A stretch of DNA of 31,251 nucleotides from JAJTFW01 sp964584995 (GTDB lineage Bacteria > Bacteroidota > Bacteroidia > AKYH767-A > OLB10). The notes beneath the pieces were generated by a model. The model was given only the letters and a program-made list of their open reading frames with translations. It ran no database searches and was not told the origin of the DNA. This document shows, piece after piece, positions 16,276-25,165 of the stretch. Positions within the stretch are counted from its first letter, which is position 1; each line of letters opens with the position of its first letter. Location of the stretch: positions 1 to 31,251 of the forward strand of contig CAZPCA010000015.1 in NCBI GenBank assembly GCA_964584995.1, read 5' to 3'. The position numbers and the translations under genes were made by a program.

Positions 16276-16848
16276 TCAGAGCTGGTCGATGACCGAACAA
16301 AGGCGACCGAAGATTTCATCGATGCTGCCTATGCCATCGATGCCGGTATATTTATTCTGCGCCTGGTAGTAATCGCGTACCGGTTCGGTTTCATTGCGGT
16401 ATACGTTGATGCGGTTTTGTACCACTGCAGGATCCTGATCGTCCGCACGCCCGGAATCTTTCCCGCGAAGCAACAGTCTTTTCTTCAACTCTTCTTCTTC
16501 CACTTCAAGGGCGAGCATCATGGTGATAGCAGTCCCTTTGCCGGCAAGGAATGCATCCAGTGCAGCAGCCTGTGCCGGAGTGCGGGGGAAACCGTCGAAG
16601 ATAAAGCCTTTGGCTTCCGGTGATTTGTTCGCCTCGGCTTCCAGCATACGAATGGTCACCTCGTCGGGAACCAGCTGGCCCTGGTCCATGTAACTTTTGG
16701 CCAGCGTGCCCAGTTCGGTGCCGCCTTTGATGTTGGCGCGGAAGATATCACCCGTTGACAGGTGCACCAATTGGTATTTTTCAATGAGGCGTGTGCTCTG
16801 CGTGCCTTTCCCGGCACCCGGAGGGCCAAAGAGTACGATGTTCAGCAT
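16276..16848 (-). CDS. adk: Adenylate kinase
   Basis: A 190-residue nucleoside monophosphate kinase interconverting ATP + AMP with 2 ADP. The P-loop GPPGAGKGT is at 8-16, followed by STGDIFRANI and the 'GFIFDGFPRTPAQA' motif. The LID region is the short type (LLRGKDSGRADDQDPAVVQNRINVY), without the zinc-binding Cys-rich insert of the long form, consistent with its length. It lies eight bases after hpt, in the conserved hpt-adk-obg order often seen in Bacteroidota. Confidence 0.97.
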   Translation of the reverse strand: MLNIVLFGPPGAGKGTQSTRLIEKYQLVHLSTGDIFRANIKGGTELGTLAKSYMDQGQLVPDEVTIRMLEAEANKSPEAKGFIFDGFPRTPAQAAALDAFLAGKGTAITMMLALEVEEEELKKRLLLRGKDSGRADDQDPAVVQNRINVYRNETEPVRDYYQAQNKYTGIDGIGSIDEIFGRLCSVIDQL

Positions 16849-16856
16849 GGGATGTG

Positions 16857-17399
16857 CTAGGTTGAAGATTTGAGTTGATAAATGTCGGCGAGATTACGTC
16901 CAAGGCCGTCGTAGTCCAGCCCGTAACCCACTACGAATGCAGGAGGGATTTCGAAACCGACGTAATCGGGACGCACATCGTGTCGCAGCGCTTCAGGCTT
17001 GAACAACACAGTGGCGAATTTCACGCTCGCAGGACCTTTCTTCCGGATTTCATCGAGCAGATAGACGGCCGTATCGCCCGTGTCAATGATATCTTCCACA
17101 ATGATGATGTCTCTTCCGGTAATATCGTCGTTGAGACCCATCACATTCCTCACTTTGCCGCTACTTTCAGTGCCGTGGTAGGAGCTCACCCGGATAAAGC
17201 CGATTTCACAGGCGCTGTGGATGTGGCGCAAAAGGTCAGCCATGAAGATCACAGAACCGTTCAATACACCGATAAGCAGTGGCCGTTTGCCCGCATAGTC
17301 GCGGTCAATGACAGCGCCCATTTCGGCCACCCGGGCCTGTATCTTATCGGCCGAGATGAAGGGAGTGAAGATTTTATCGTGTACCTGAACGTCTGCCAT
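16857..17399 (-). CDS. hpt: Hypoxanthine phosphoribosyltransferase
   Basis: A 180-residue purine salvage enzyme converting hypoxanthine or guanine plus PRPP to IMP or GMP. The PRPP-binding motif is IIIVEDIIDTGDT. The 'LIGVLNGSVIFMADLLRHI' loop and the C-terminal 'PDYVGFEIPPAFVVGYGLDYDG' are typical. The start was set at ATG 17399 (MADVQVHDKIF); the longer open frame to 17507 would overlap purK on the other strand and its extra residues look non-coding. It heads the leftward run and is divergent from purK across 96 bases. Confidence 0.95.
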   Translation of the reverse strand: MADVQVHDKIFTPFISADKIQARVAEMGAVIDRDYAGKRPLLIGVLNGSVIFMADLLRHIHSACEIGFIRVSSYHGTESSGKVRNVMGLNDDITGRDIIIVEDIIDTGDTAVYLLDEIRKKGPASVKFATVLFKPEALRHDVRPDYVGFEIPPAFVVGYGLDYDGLGRNLADIYQLKSST

Positions 17400-17407
17400 A
17401 GCGGCTG

Positions 17408-17441
17408 CGAAGGTACGAAAAAAGCCCCCTGTCAGTGCAAA
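17408..17441 (-). promoter_or_regulatory. Probable hpt promoter
   Basis: The minus strand has TTTG (17438-17441), then 22 bases, then TACCTTCG (17408-17415), one mismatch from TAnnTTTG. The box ends eight bases before the hpt ATG. Spacing is a little longer than the usual 19. Confidence 0.4.
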
Positions 17442-17483
17442 CATTTGTATCCGTTTGGCCGGTGCTTCGCTTCGATTTCGGTG

Positions 17484-17491
17484 TATTTTTG
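17484..17491 (+). promoter_or_regulatory. -7 promoter box (TATTTTTG) before purK
   Basis: TATTTTTG matches TAnnTTTG and sits in GTGTATTTTTGCC, the same 13-mer found before the PafA-type phosphatase gene. It ends four bases before the ATG at 17496, so the predicted start of transcription falls at or next to the start codon. The nearest upstream TTTG is about 26 bases away, longer than ideal. Confidence 0.45.
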
Positions 17492-17495
17492 CCCC

Positions 17496-18644
17496 ATGCA
17501 ATTTCACTTTTCAGGGGAATCGTTTCGCTTGGGTATCCTCGGCGGCGGACAATTGGGTAGAATGCTGATTCAGGAGGCTATTAATCTGAATATCAGCACT
17601 TCGGTCATGGATCCTGATGCTTCGGCCCCTTGCCGTCATCTTTGCGAGAGCTTCACGCACGGAGATTTCCGCTCCGAAGAAGACGTGTACCGCTTCGGCA
17701 AGGATTGCAGCCTGGTCACGGTCGAAATAGAGCACGTGAACATCCGTGGTTTGGAAAGGCTGGAGGCCGAAGGCATTCCTGTTTATCCCCAACCGCAATT
17801 GCTGCGCATGGTACAGGACAAAGGGCTTCAAAAAGAATTTTACGCGGGGCACGGCATTCCTACGGCCGGCTTTGTGCTGGTCGAGAACAAGGCGGCCCTG
17901 AAAGAAATGACCGGCCACTTGCCGGGGATGCTGAAGCTGCGTAAAGGCGGATACGATGGTAAAGGGGTGATGAAAATTCGTTCGGAGGCCGATGCAGAGC
18001 ATGCCTTCGATGCGCCCTGTGTGCTGGAGGAACTGGTGGACTTCGTTGCCGAAATAGCAGTGCTTGTTTCACGGAATGCAGCAGGGCAGATCGCCCATTT
18101 TCCGGCTGTGGAAATGGAGTTCAATCCCCAGGCCAACCTTGTAGAGTTCCTCTGCAGTCCGGCAAGGATTGCAGACGAGGTGCAGGAGAAAGCCATCGCC
18201 ATTGCGCGGCAACTGATCGATAAAATGGGACTGGTAGGCCTGCTGGCGGTGGAGATGTTTGTCACTGCCGACGGGGAAGTGCTGGTCAATGAAATTGCAC
18301 CCCGGCCACACAACAGCGGGCACCACACCATCGAGGGGAATGTGGTTTCGCAATATGCGCAGCACCTCAGGGCCATCCTGGGACTACCCCCCGGAGATAC
18401 TTCGATTGTACGGCCTGCAGTTATGGTGAATCTGCTGGGCGAGCCTGGGCAGAGCGGCGCGGCACATTACAAGGGATTGAACGAAGTGCTTTCCTGGCCC
18501 GGGGTCTATGTGCATCTTTACGGAAAGAAAGTCACCAAACCCTTCAGAAAGATGGGGCATGTCACGGTCACTGCGGCAAACCTGCAGGATGCCATTGAAC
18601 GTGCACGGGAAGTGCAGCAGATGCTGAAAGTAGTGGCGGGTTGA
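17496..18644 (+). CDS. purK: 5-(carboxyamino)imidazole ribonucleotide synthase (PurK)
   Basis: A 382-residue ATP-grasp enzyme forming N5-CAIR from AIR, bicarbonate and ATP in purine synthesis. The N-terminal preATP-grasp domain carries RLGILGGGQLGRMLIQEA (11-28). The ATP-grasp body has 'KLRKGGYDGKGVMKIRSE', the glutamate pair 'VLEELVDFVAEIAVLVSR', and the metal/ATP region 'EMFVTADGEVLVNEIAPRPHNSGHHTIEG'. The frame is open upstream to 16875, but that part lies antisense to hpt. ATG 17496 puts the start right before the fold begins, eight residues ahead of FRLGILGG. purE follows after 135 bases on the same strand, and the two enzymes act in succession. Confidence 0.96.
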   Translation: MQFHFSGESFRLGILGGGQLGRMLIQEAINLNISTSVMDPDASAPCRHLCESFTHGDFRSEEDVYRFGKDCSLVTVEIEHVNIRGLERLEAEGIPVYPQPQLLRMVQDKGLQKEFYAGHGIPTAGFVLVENKAALKEMTGHLPGMLKLRKGGYDGKGVMKIRSEADAEHAFDAPCVLEELVDFVAEIAVLVSRNAAGQIAHFPAVEMEFNPQANLVEFLCSPARIADEVQEKAIAIARQLIDKMGLVGLLAVEMFVTADGEVLVNEIAPRPHNSGHHTIEGNVVSQYAQHLRAILGLPPGDTSIVRPAVMVNLLGEPGQSGAAHYKGLNEVLSWPGVYVHLYGKKVTKPFRKMGHVTVTAANLQDAIERAREVQQMLKVVAG

Positions 18645-18779
18645 TGAACTTGGTAGCGGTGTCATCCGGCTTTCAAAAACTCTGCAACATGATTGCGTGT
18701 GCGTTTGACGGTTTCATTCTTTAAGTATATTAGCCTTTCGAATAGCAGATAAAATCACTGTGGTCTCCTCGGCTGCAGC

Positions 18780-19313
18780 ATGAAAAACACCATTATCAAA
18801 AAAAGTATGGCTTTAGTTGGAATCATCATGGGTAGCGAAAGCGATCTTCCCGTCATGCGGGAGGCTGCAGCGGTATTGGATGAATTGAAGGTTACCTATG
18901 AAATCACGGTGGTTTCCGCACACCGGACTCCCGACCGTATGTTCGCCTATGCCAAGGAGGCCTCCGGGCGTGGTATCAAGGTGATCATCGCCGGGGCCGG
19001 CGGGGCAGCTCATCTGCCGGGAATGACGGCCTCCGCGACACCGCTGCCGGTGATCGGTGTTCCTGTAAAATCATCCAACAGCATCGATGGCTGGGATTCC
19101 ATTCTTTCCATCTTACAAATGCCGAACGGAGTACCTGTGGCCACTGTGGCGCTCAACGCAGCCAAAAATGCGGGAATCCTTGCTGCACAAATGCTGGCCA
19201 CCGCCGACAATGATTTGCTGAAGCGGATCATGCGGTACAAGGATACCATGCGCGATAAGGTGCTGGAGTCTGCGAAGAACATGGAGAAATCCAGAAAGAC
19301 CCGCAAGGCCTGA
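18780..19313 (+). CDS. purE: N5-CAIR mutase (PurE)
   Basis: A 177-residue class I PurE that converts N5-CAIR, the PurK product, to CAIR. Signature motifs are present: GIIMGSESDLPVM (nucleotide ribose-phosphate loop with the conserved Ser and Asp), 'VVSAHRTPDRMFAYAKEA' with the catalytic His, 'IIAGAGGAAHLPGM' and 'GVPVKSSNSIDGWDSILSILQMPNGVPVATV'. A second Met at 18807 (MALVGIIMGSESDL) is an equally good start and would give 168 residues, nearer the family norm. The 135-base gap after purK may hold its own promoter, since an imperfect TTTG...TAGCCTTTCG arrangement is visible around 18709-18740. Confidence 0.96.
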   Translation: MKNTIIKKSMALVGIIMGSESDLPVMREAAAVLDELKVTYEITVVSAHRTPDRMFAYAKEASGRGIKVIIAGAGGAAHLPGMTASATPLPVIGVPVKSSNSIDGWDSILSILQMPNGVPVATVALNAAKNAGILAAQMLATADNDLLKRIMRYKDTMRDKVLESAKNMEKSRKTRKA

Positions 19314-19400
19314 ATTCAGATGTCCCGTCGTTGAGGCGGATCTTCCTCATAATTAACAGGGCTTTTCTTTTTCATCCGGAGGCCCACTTCATTTTTTACG

Positions 19401-20198
19401 ATGATTGCAATCCGCAAATTGATTTTGCCGGCATACGTGTTGGCGCTTACGCCGAACCTGCATGCACAATTCACCCCACCGGATAATTTCGGAGGTACAA
19501 CAGTTTTTTCCGACTGTCCGCTTACTGCAGCCTGGGGCAATCCCGCACTGGCCGACTCGGCAGGTAAATGGTCGATGGCCGTATATGCCGCACGACCCTT
19601 TATGCTGCAGGAGTTGCAGGAGGGAGGGGTAGGTCTACGGCTGGGTAGAAGGCATTCTTTCTACACCATAATTGGCTACCGGCATAAGGGATTTGAATTG
19701 CTGCGCTACCAGCACTGGGTGTTAGGTCTGGGTCGATCGTTCGGGCCGAACTTTACGGCAGCCATCTCCGCAAGGAGGGAATCGCTGATGTTGGCAGAGG
19801 GCTACGGCAGCAATGCATCTACCTGGCTGCGGACCGGCGCGGTGGCGATGCTGAGCAAAAGTGTCGATGTCGCTACTTACGCGGATATACCGTTGGAGAG
19901 AGCCTACGAAGGTGTCGGGAGAAACCAGGCCTTCACCGCCGGGGTAAGATTCCGTTTGTCGCCGGTGTTTCAGGTGCTCACGGAATGTTCCTTCCGGTCT
20001 TCCGTTCCGGTGACTTCGCTCGCCTTGCGCTACCGTCCGCACGCCGATGTATTGGTATTCGCCGGTATCAGCGGCAGGGACTTCAGTACCTGCTTCGGTA
20101 TGCGCTGCAATATACGCTCCCTTACAATAACGGTGTCGGCTAACCGTCAACATTTACCAGGCTTGAGTCCCCTCGCAACTATCGGCTATGCGCATTGA
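19401..20198 (+). CDS. Probable outer-membrane beta-barrel protein (PorV/PorQ-like in style)
   Basis: A 265-residue protein with a signal peptide (MIAIRKLILPAYVLALTPNLHAQ). The region after it (FSDCPLTAAWGNPALADS) resembles the 'N-P-A' start of Bacteroidota outer-membrane proteins related to PorV/PorQ and FadL-like barrels. The rest alternates short beta-strand-like segments and turns (SMAVYAARPFMLQEL; FYTIIGYRHKGFEL; WVLGLGRSFGPNFTAAISAR). I cannot assign a specific family. Its end overlaps the next gene by 11 bases, so the two are made together and probably work together. No function beyond an envelope location can be supported. Confidence 0.7.
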   Translation: MIAIRKLILPAYVLALTPNLHAQFTPPDNFGGTTVFSDCPLTAAWGNPALADSAGKWSMAVYAARPFMLQELQEGGVGLRLGRRHSFYTIIGYRHKGFELLRYQHWVLGLGRSFGPNFTAAISARRESLMLAEGYGSNASTWLRTGAVAMLSKSVDVATYADIPLERAYEGVGRNQAFTAGVRFRLSPVFQVLTECSFRSSVPVTSLALRYRPHADVLVFAGISGRDFSTCFGMRCNIRSLTITVSANRQHLPGLSPLATIGYAH

Positions 20199-22200
20199 AC
20201 GGTCCCTTTTCCTTTGCACTGTGCTTTCTTCCTGTTTGATGATTCCCGACCTGTTTGCCCAGGTCCCGGATGGAGAGATCCTTGAAAACATACAAGCGGA
20301 CGCATCCATCCTGAGCGCCGAATCGATGCAGGAACCCGACGAATGGCCACTTCTGGACCTCAATACCAGTGACCTTCAGGAAATCGCAAATTCGCCCATC
20401 TTATCACCACTTCATGCACAGACTTTGTTGGCCCATCGTCAGCGCTTTGGCCGATTGGCGGTACATGAAGAACTTCAGGTGATCCCGCACTGGGATACGG
20501 CCTTCATACGTCGAGTACTACCCTTCGTGTATTGCGGCAAGCCGCTGGTCGACGAGCGGTTTTCAATCGGCAATCTGTTGCATGCTGCCCGTCACGAAGT
20601 GGTGCTCCGTTCCCGCAGATATCTGCAGGATAAGACGGGTTATTCCGGTGACGGAAACTATCCGTTCTACACAGGCGATCCTTATCAGTTGTTCATTCGT
20701 TACCGGATGCGTGCCGGCACGCACTTCAGCGCAGGTGTTACTGCGGAAAAAGATGCAGGGGAAAGGTTTTTCCCCTCGAACAACGGTGGCCGTATGGACT
20801 TTTTCTCCTGGCATGTCTTTTTACGGCCGGGTTCAGCACTGCGTACGCTCGCCATCGGCGACTACCAGATCCAATTTGGGCAGGGCCTCACCGCCTGGAA
20901 TGGTTGGTCGATGGGTAAGAGTACCGACATTACACAGTTTTACAGACGGGCACAAGGCATCAGGCCTTACAGTTCTACTGCGGAAGACGGTTTTTACAGA
21001 GGGCTGGCCATGTCGCTTGTGAAGAACAACTGGCAACTGGATTACTGGTTTTCTTACCGCAAGCGAGATGCTTCACTCTTTCCTGCCGATTCCGCTTTTC
21101 GAACCTTCCTGGTCAGCAGCATCTCCGGCAGTGGCTTTCACCGAAGCTATGCAGAAATGGAGGACAGGGCAAGGCTCGGACATCAAAGTGCAGGAATCCA
21201 TCTACAGCACGAGAGGTCCAAATGGCGTTGCGAGCTTATACTACACCAGCACCACTTTGAACATGCATTATGGCCCGGCGACGATCCTTACGAGCTGTTC
21301 GACCACAGCGGCCGCGATTTTCTGCAGGCTGGCATTGCCCTTCGGTATGCATTGCGCAACGGCATTGTCTATTCAGAGTCGGTACTTGACAAAAACGGGA
21401 CCCTTGCCACGCTCGCAGGGATTTTGCTTATGCCGGATGCACGCTTCACGTTCAGTTGCCATCTGCGAAACTATCCTGCGGAATTTCAGGGCATGGACGT
21501 CGATGCACTCAGGGAGGGGAGCAGAACACGCAATGAACGTGGTGTAGTGGCAGGATTTCAATGGAAATGGACACCGGCACTCAACCTGCAAACCTATCTG
21601 GACCAATTCGCTTTTCCCTGGCTGCGCTACACGGCGGATGCGCCTTCGCAAGGCCACGACTGGACCAGCCAGTTGACCTATACGCCCTCCCGTAGCGCAG
21701 AACTGTATCTCCGATACCGGCAGGAGAAAAAGGTGCAGGAGCTGTCTGAGTCCGTTGGGGCTGGGTCTGACTATGCCCTTCAGGAAAATATTCGACTTCA
21801 GTTTCAGTGGTTGTATGGCCGTGACTGGGAAATGCAGACGAGAATGGAGTGCGCATGGGTCCGGTCGGATGCCTCGGTTCAGACAGGTACCCTGTTTTTC
21901 CAGGAGTGTCGCTACCGGCCGATGGGCAAGCGCTTCAGTGTCGCATTGCGGTGGGCGGTGTTTGAAACGACCGCTTATGCAAGTAGGATTTACAGCTATG
22001 AGCAGGATATGCCCGGCTCTTTCAGTCTTCCTGCTGTTTCGGGCATCGGTTCAAGGTATTACTTCCTGTTCCGTTACAGGCTGGCCCATGGACTGGATGC
22101 ATGGTTACGTATTGCTGCTATGTCGTTGCGGAACGATCGTCAGCCCTTTCGAAGGGATGAAGTGAAGTTGCAGCTCAGATGGCAATTCGGCGGGTCATAG
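20188..22200 (+). CDS. Helix-hairpin-helix protein with a large barrel-like C-terminal region
   Basis: A 670-residue protein with a signal peptide (MRIERSLFLCTVLSSCLMIPDLFAQ). Residues about 54-114 form a ComEA-like pair of helix-hairpin-helix units: 'LLDLNTSDLQEIANSPILSP' (matching L-N-T-A-x-x-x-E-L) and 'FGRLAVHEELQVIPHWD' (matching the second hairpin). From about 120 to the end there are many aromatic-ended strand-like segments (YQLFIRYRMRAGTHFSAGVT; WQLDYWFSYRKRD; FSVALRWAVFETTAYASRIYSYEQDM), ending in KLQLRWQFGGS. This is the pattern of an outer-membrane barrel. Homologues of this type are widespread in Bacteroidota and usually annotated only as HhH domain proteins. HhH units in ComEA bind DNA, so a DNA uptake or DNA-anchoring role is possible but unproven. 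It overlaps the previous gene. Confidence 0.8.
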   Translation: MRIERSLFLCTVLSSCLMIPDLFAQVPDGEILENIQADASILSAESMQEPDEWPLLDLNTSDLQEIANSPILSPLHAQTLLAHRQRFGRLAVHEELQVIPHWDTAFIRRVLPFVYCGKPLVDERFSIGNLLHAARHEVVLRSRRYLQDKTGYSGDGNYPFYTGDPYQLFIRYRMRAGTHFSAGVTAEKDAGERFFPSNNGGRMDFFSWHVFLRPGSALRTLAIGDYQIQFGQGLTAWNGWSMGKSTDITQFYRRAQGIRPYSSTAEDGFYRGLAMSLVKNNWQLDYWFSYRKRDASLFPADSAFRTFLVSSISGSGFHRSYAEMEDRARLGHQSAGIHLQHERSKWRCELILHQHHFEHALWPGDDPYELFDHSGRDFLQAGIALRYALRNGIVYSESVLDKNGTLATLAGILLMPDARFTFSCHLRNYPAEFQGMDVDALREGSRTRNERGVVAGFQWKWTPALNLQTYLDQFAFPWLRYTADAPSQGHDWTSQLTYTPSRSAELYLRYRQEKKVQELSESVGAGSDYALQENIRLQFQWLYGRDWEMQTRMECAWVRSDASVQTGTLFFQECRYRPMGKRFSVALRWAVFETTAYASRIYSYEQDMPGSFSLPAVSGIGSRYYFLFRYRLAHGLDAWLRIAAMSLRNDRQPFRRDEVKLQLRWQFGGS

Positions 22201-22232
22201 AACCGTAAAAATGAAATAGTTGATGAAACAGC

Positions 22233-22263
22233 TTTCAGATATGCCCTGTTCAATGTAAATTCG
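22233..22263 (+). promoter_or_regulatory. Probable promoter of the subtilisin-like protease gene
   Basis: TTTC (22233-22236), 19 bases, then TAAATTCG (22256-22263): two mismatches in total from TTTG-N19-TAnnTTTG, at the expected spacing. Transcription would start near 22268, leaving a leader of about 23 bases to the ATG at 22291. Confidence 0.4.
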
Positions 22264-22290
22264 TAACCACACAATCATTTACCCTAACCG

Positions 22291-25113
22291 ATGAAAAAAT
22301 CTTTACTAGCGCTGCTGGCCCTTGTTGCGCTGACAGTGAATGCAACCCATGCTGCGGCCCCAAGCTCCCGCGGTGCTTATGTCTTACCAGCGGGTGTCAC
22401 CTCCGCCGATTACATGGAACGCACCGTGGTTTTCCGTGTTAAGCCCGAATACCGTGCGGTATGCGGTGATAACTCTATTCAGTTCGAAAAACTCCGCCTG
22501 GTGCTGGCAAGCCTGGGCAATGTGCAGCTCTTCAAGATGTTTCCCCGTCATCAGCCTCCGGTTTCTCCGGTGAACGAGCGTGGCCAGCGTCTCGAGGATT
22601 TGAGTCTCATCTACGAATTGCATTATTCGGCCAATCAGGATTTGATCAAGACCATCCGTGCCATCCAGCAGACGGGTCTCGTGGAATTCGCAGAGCCGAA
22701 ATTCATTCCCCGTACGCAGTACACCCCCAATGATGGCTCCTTGACTTTACAGTATCACCTCACCAAGATCAACGCTTTTGGCGGATGGGACATCCACAAA
22801 GGGGATACCAGTACGGTCATCGGTATCACCGATACGGGCGGCGACATGGATCACCCCGATATGCTGGGTAACCTGAAGTTCAACTACGCTGATCCCGTGA
22901 ACGGTGTAGACGATGACAACGATGGATACGTGGATAATTTCCGTGGCTGGGATCTCGGGGAGAACGATAACAATCCTCAAGTCAATGCCAGTTCGCATGG
23001 CTCTCACGTGGCGGGATGTGCCGCAGCGGTGACCGATAATGGTACCGGCGTAGCTTCTCCCGGATTTTATTGCAAATACCTTCCGGTGAAAATTTCTGAT
23101 GCCTCCGGTGCGCTGACCAAAGCGTACGAAGGGATCGTATATGCTGCCGACATGGGTTGTCAGATCATCAACTGCTCCTGGGGCGGTGGCGGTGGTAGTT
23201 CGCTTGGTCAAAGCATCATCAACTATGCTACTTTCAACAAGAACAGTTTGGTAATTGCTGCCGCCGGTAATAACAGCTCCAACGAGGTTTTTTACCCCGC
23301 AGGCCACGACAATGTGTTGAGTATCGTTTCTACCGGTTTTAACGATGGTAAATCCGGCTTCTCGAATTTCGGTACTTGGGTGGATGTATGTGCACCCGGT
23401 TCCAGTATCTATGCCGCACAGTTCGACAACTCCTACCAGGCACAGAGCGGTACCTCCATGGCTTCACCCGTGGCAGCCGGTTGCGCAGCAATTGTGAAAT
23501 CCTATTTCCCATCCTACAACGCACTGCAGGTAGGAGAGCAGCTGCGTATCACCGCAGACAATATCTATGGCCTTTCTTCCAATGCCTCTTACCAGAACCA
23601 ACTTGGAACCGGTCGTGTCAATTTATTCAATGCGTTGACGCTCTCCGGTCCTTCGGTACGCTTCAGCAACAAGGTGGTCACCGACAATAATGATGACATT
23701 CTTGTTGTCAACGACACCATGCGCATCACGGGTGATTTCACCAATTACCTGGCCGCTACCACCAACCTGGTGGTTACCATGACCAGTACTTCACCTTACA
23801 TCACCATCATCGATGGTTCCACCACCATCGGTGCGCTGGCAACACTTGGTGTAGCTCAGAATACTGCAGATCCCTTCGTGGTGAAGATCAATGCGAACGC
23901 CCCGCAAAATACGCCCATTTCCTTCCGTCTTAGCTTCCAGGACGGCACCTACAACGATTTCCAGTACTTCAACGAGACGGTCAACGTGGATTACCTGAAC
24001 ATCACCATCAACGATGTATTCACCACCAACACCAGCCGCGGACGTTTGTGTTACAATGCCGATTCTCAACTTGAAGGACTAGGGTTCAACTACAACCAGG
24101 AGGGAACCCTTAGCTATGAGGCTGGTTTCATGATTGGTGTCAGCGGTAAAGTCGCGGATAATGTTCGTGGTACAGGCACTACCTCCGATGAGGACTTTGA
24201 ATCCGTTCAAACCATCCAGAAAAACGATCCCGGTATATGGTCGGACTTCGATACTTACGGACGCTTCAGTGATGCCACCAATCCCAATCCCCTGAATGTG
24301 TTGGTGGATTACAGGTCCATGTCCTGGGTCAATCCTCCCAATTCTAAATTCCACATCTTTGAATACACCATCCGTAACAATGGTACCACTACCTTGAATA
24401 ATCTCTTTGCAGGTATCTTCTCCGATTGGGATATTCAAAACTATGCCAACAACAAAGGCGACCAGGACCTCTCCCTCAAAATGGGTTATGATTACTGTAC
24501 CGATGCGGGTGGCTATTATGCAGGTACCAAGGTGTTGACGCCGACGCCTTTTGTTCACTATGCCATTGATAACACCACCGGTGGGGGAGGAGGTCTTGAC
24601 CTGAGCAATGGATTTGATACCAACGAAAAATACACTGCCCTTTCCACGAACCGTGCTACTGCCGGAGGAACTGCTGCAGGAAACGATGTGATCGATGTAG
24701 TCAGCTCCGGGCCTTTCACTATTGCTCCCGGCGATTCGGTCGTTGTGGCCTTCGCGCTCATCGCGGGTAACGAACTCAACGATTTGCAAACCGGAGCCCA
24801 GCAGGCACAGATCAAATACAATCTCGTAACCTCTTTGCAGGAGAACATTGCCGCAGGTATGTCTGTGGCGGATGCCTATCCCAATCCATCCACCGGACAA
24901 GTCATCATTCCCATCATGCTTTCATCAGCGGGGAGTATCTCGCTCGAACTGTACGATGCCATGGGTAAATTGATGCAGCGCACGCAACTGGGACAGCGCA
25001 GTGTCGGTCAGCAGGAAATACGTTTGGACCTTACTGCCATGCCCGCAGGTATATACCACTACCGCTTACTCGGCGAAAAAGGTGTGTTGGGCGGCCAGGT
25101 GGTGAAGGAGTGA
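22291..25113 (+). CDS. Subtilisin-like (S8) serine protease with T9SS type A sorting domain
   Basis: A 940-residue secreted protease. A signal peptide (MKKSLLALLALVALTVNATHAAA) precedes an I9-like pro-region (about 30-145). The S8 catalytic domain spans about 155-455 with Asp181 (GITDTGGDMDHPD), His236 (SSHGSHVAG), oxyanion Asn327 (AAAGNNSS) and Ser389 (SGTSMASPVAAG). Acidic loops such as DDDNDGYVDN are probable calcium sites. Residues about 455-860 are beta-rich domains that likely aid folding or substrate binding. The C-terminus (ADAYPNPSTGQVIIPIML ... MPAGIYHYRLLGEKGVLGGQVVKE) is a full T9SS type A sorting domain, so the enzyme is released or surface-attached. It has its own promoter and a strong terminator, forming a single-gene unit. 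Confidence 0.95.
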   Translation: MKKSLLALLALVALTVNATHAAAPSSRGAYVLPAGVTSADYMERTVVFRVKPEYRAVCGDNSIQFEKLRLVLASLGNVQLFKMFPRHQPPVSPVNERGQRLEDLSLIYELHYSANQDLIKTIRAIQQTGLVEFAEPKFIPRTQYTPNDGSLTLQYHLTKINAFGGWDIHKGDTSTVIGITDTGGDMDHPDMLGNLKFNYADPVNGVDDDNDGYVDNFRGWDLGENDNNPQVNASSHGSHVAGCAAAVTDNGTGVASPGFYCKYLPVKISDASGALTKAYEGIVYAADMGCQIINCSWGGGGGSSLGQSIINYATFNKNSLVIAAAGNNSSNEVFYPAGHDNVLSIVSTGFNDGKSGFSNFGTWVDVCAPGSSIYAAQFDNSYQAQSGTSMASPVAAGCAAIVKSYFPSYNALQVGEQLRITADNIYGLSSNASYQNQLGTGRVNLFNALTLSGPSVRFSNKVVTDNNDDILVVNDTMRITGDFTNYLAATTNLVVTMTSTSPYITIIDGSTTIGALATLGVAQNTADPFVVKINANAPQNTPISFRLSFQDGTYNDFQYFNETVNVDYLNITINDVFTTNTSRGRLCYNADSQLEGLGFNYNQEGTLSYEAGFMIGVSGKVADNVRGTGTTSDEDFESVQTIQKNDPGIWSDFDTYGRFSDATNPNPLNVLVDYRSMSWVNPPNSKFHIFEYTIRNNGTTTLNNLFAGIFSDWDIQNYANNKGDQDLSLKMGYDYCTDAGGYYAGTKVLTPTPFVHYAIDNTTGGGGGLDLSNGFDTNEKYTALSTNRATAGGTAAGNDVIDVVSSGPFTIAPGDSVVVAFALIAGNELNDLQTGAQQAQIKYNLVTSLQENIAAGMSVADAYPNPSTGQVIIPIMLSSAGSISLELYDAMGKLMQRTQLGQRSVGQQEIRLDLTAMPAGIYHYRLLGEKGVLGGQVVKE

Positions 25114-25136
25114 TATCGGAATGAAGAAATTCGTAT

Positions 25137-25165
25137 AGCCGGGGTATTGCCCCGGCTTTTTTATT
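25137..25165 (+). terminator. Rho-independent terminator after the subtilisin-like protease gene
   Basis: A perfect 8-base stem AGCCGGGG (25137-25144) / CCCCGGCT (25150-25157) with a TATTG loop, followed by a T-rich tail (TTTTTATT). It begins 24 bases after the stop codon. Confidence 0.88.

Noticed and set aside
16875..17495. A 207-codon N-terminal extension of purK
   Set aside because: It lies antisense to hpt and carries no domain; the ATG at 17496 begins the PurK fold and sits next to a promoter box.
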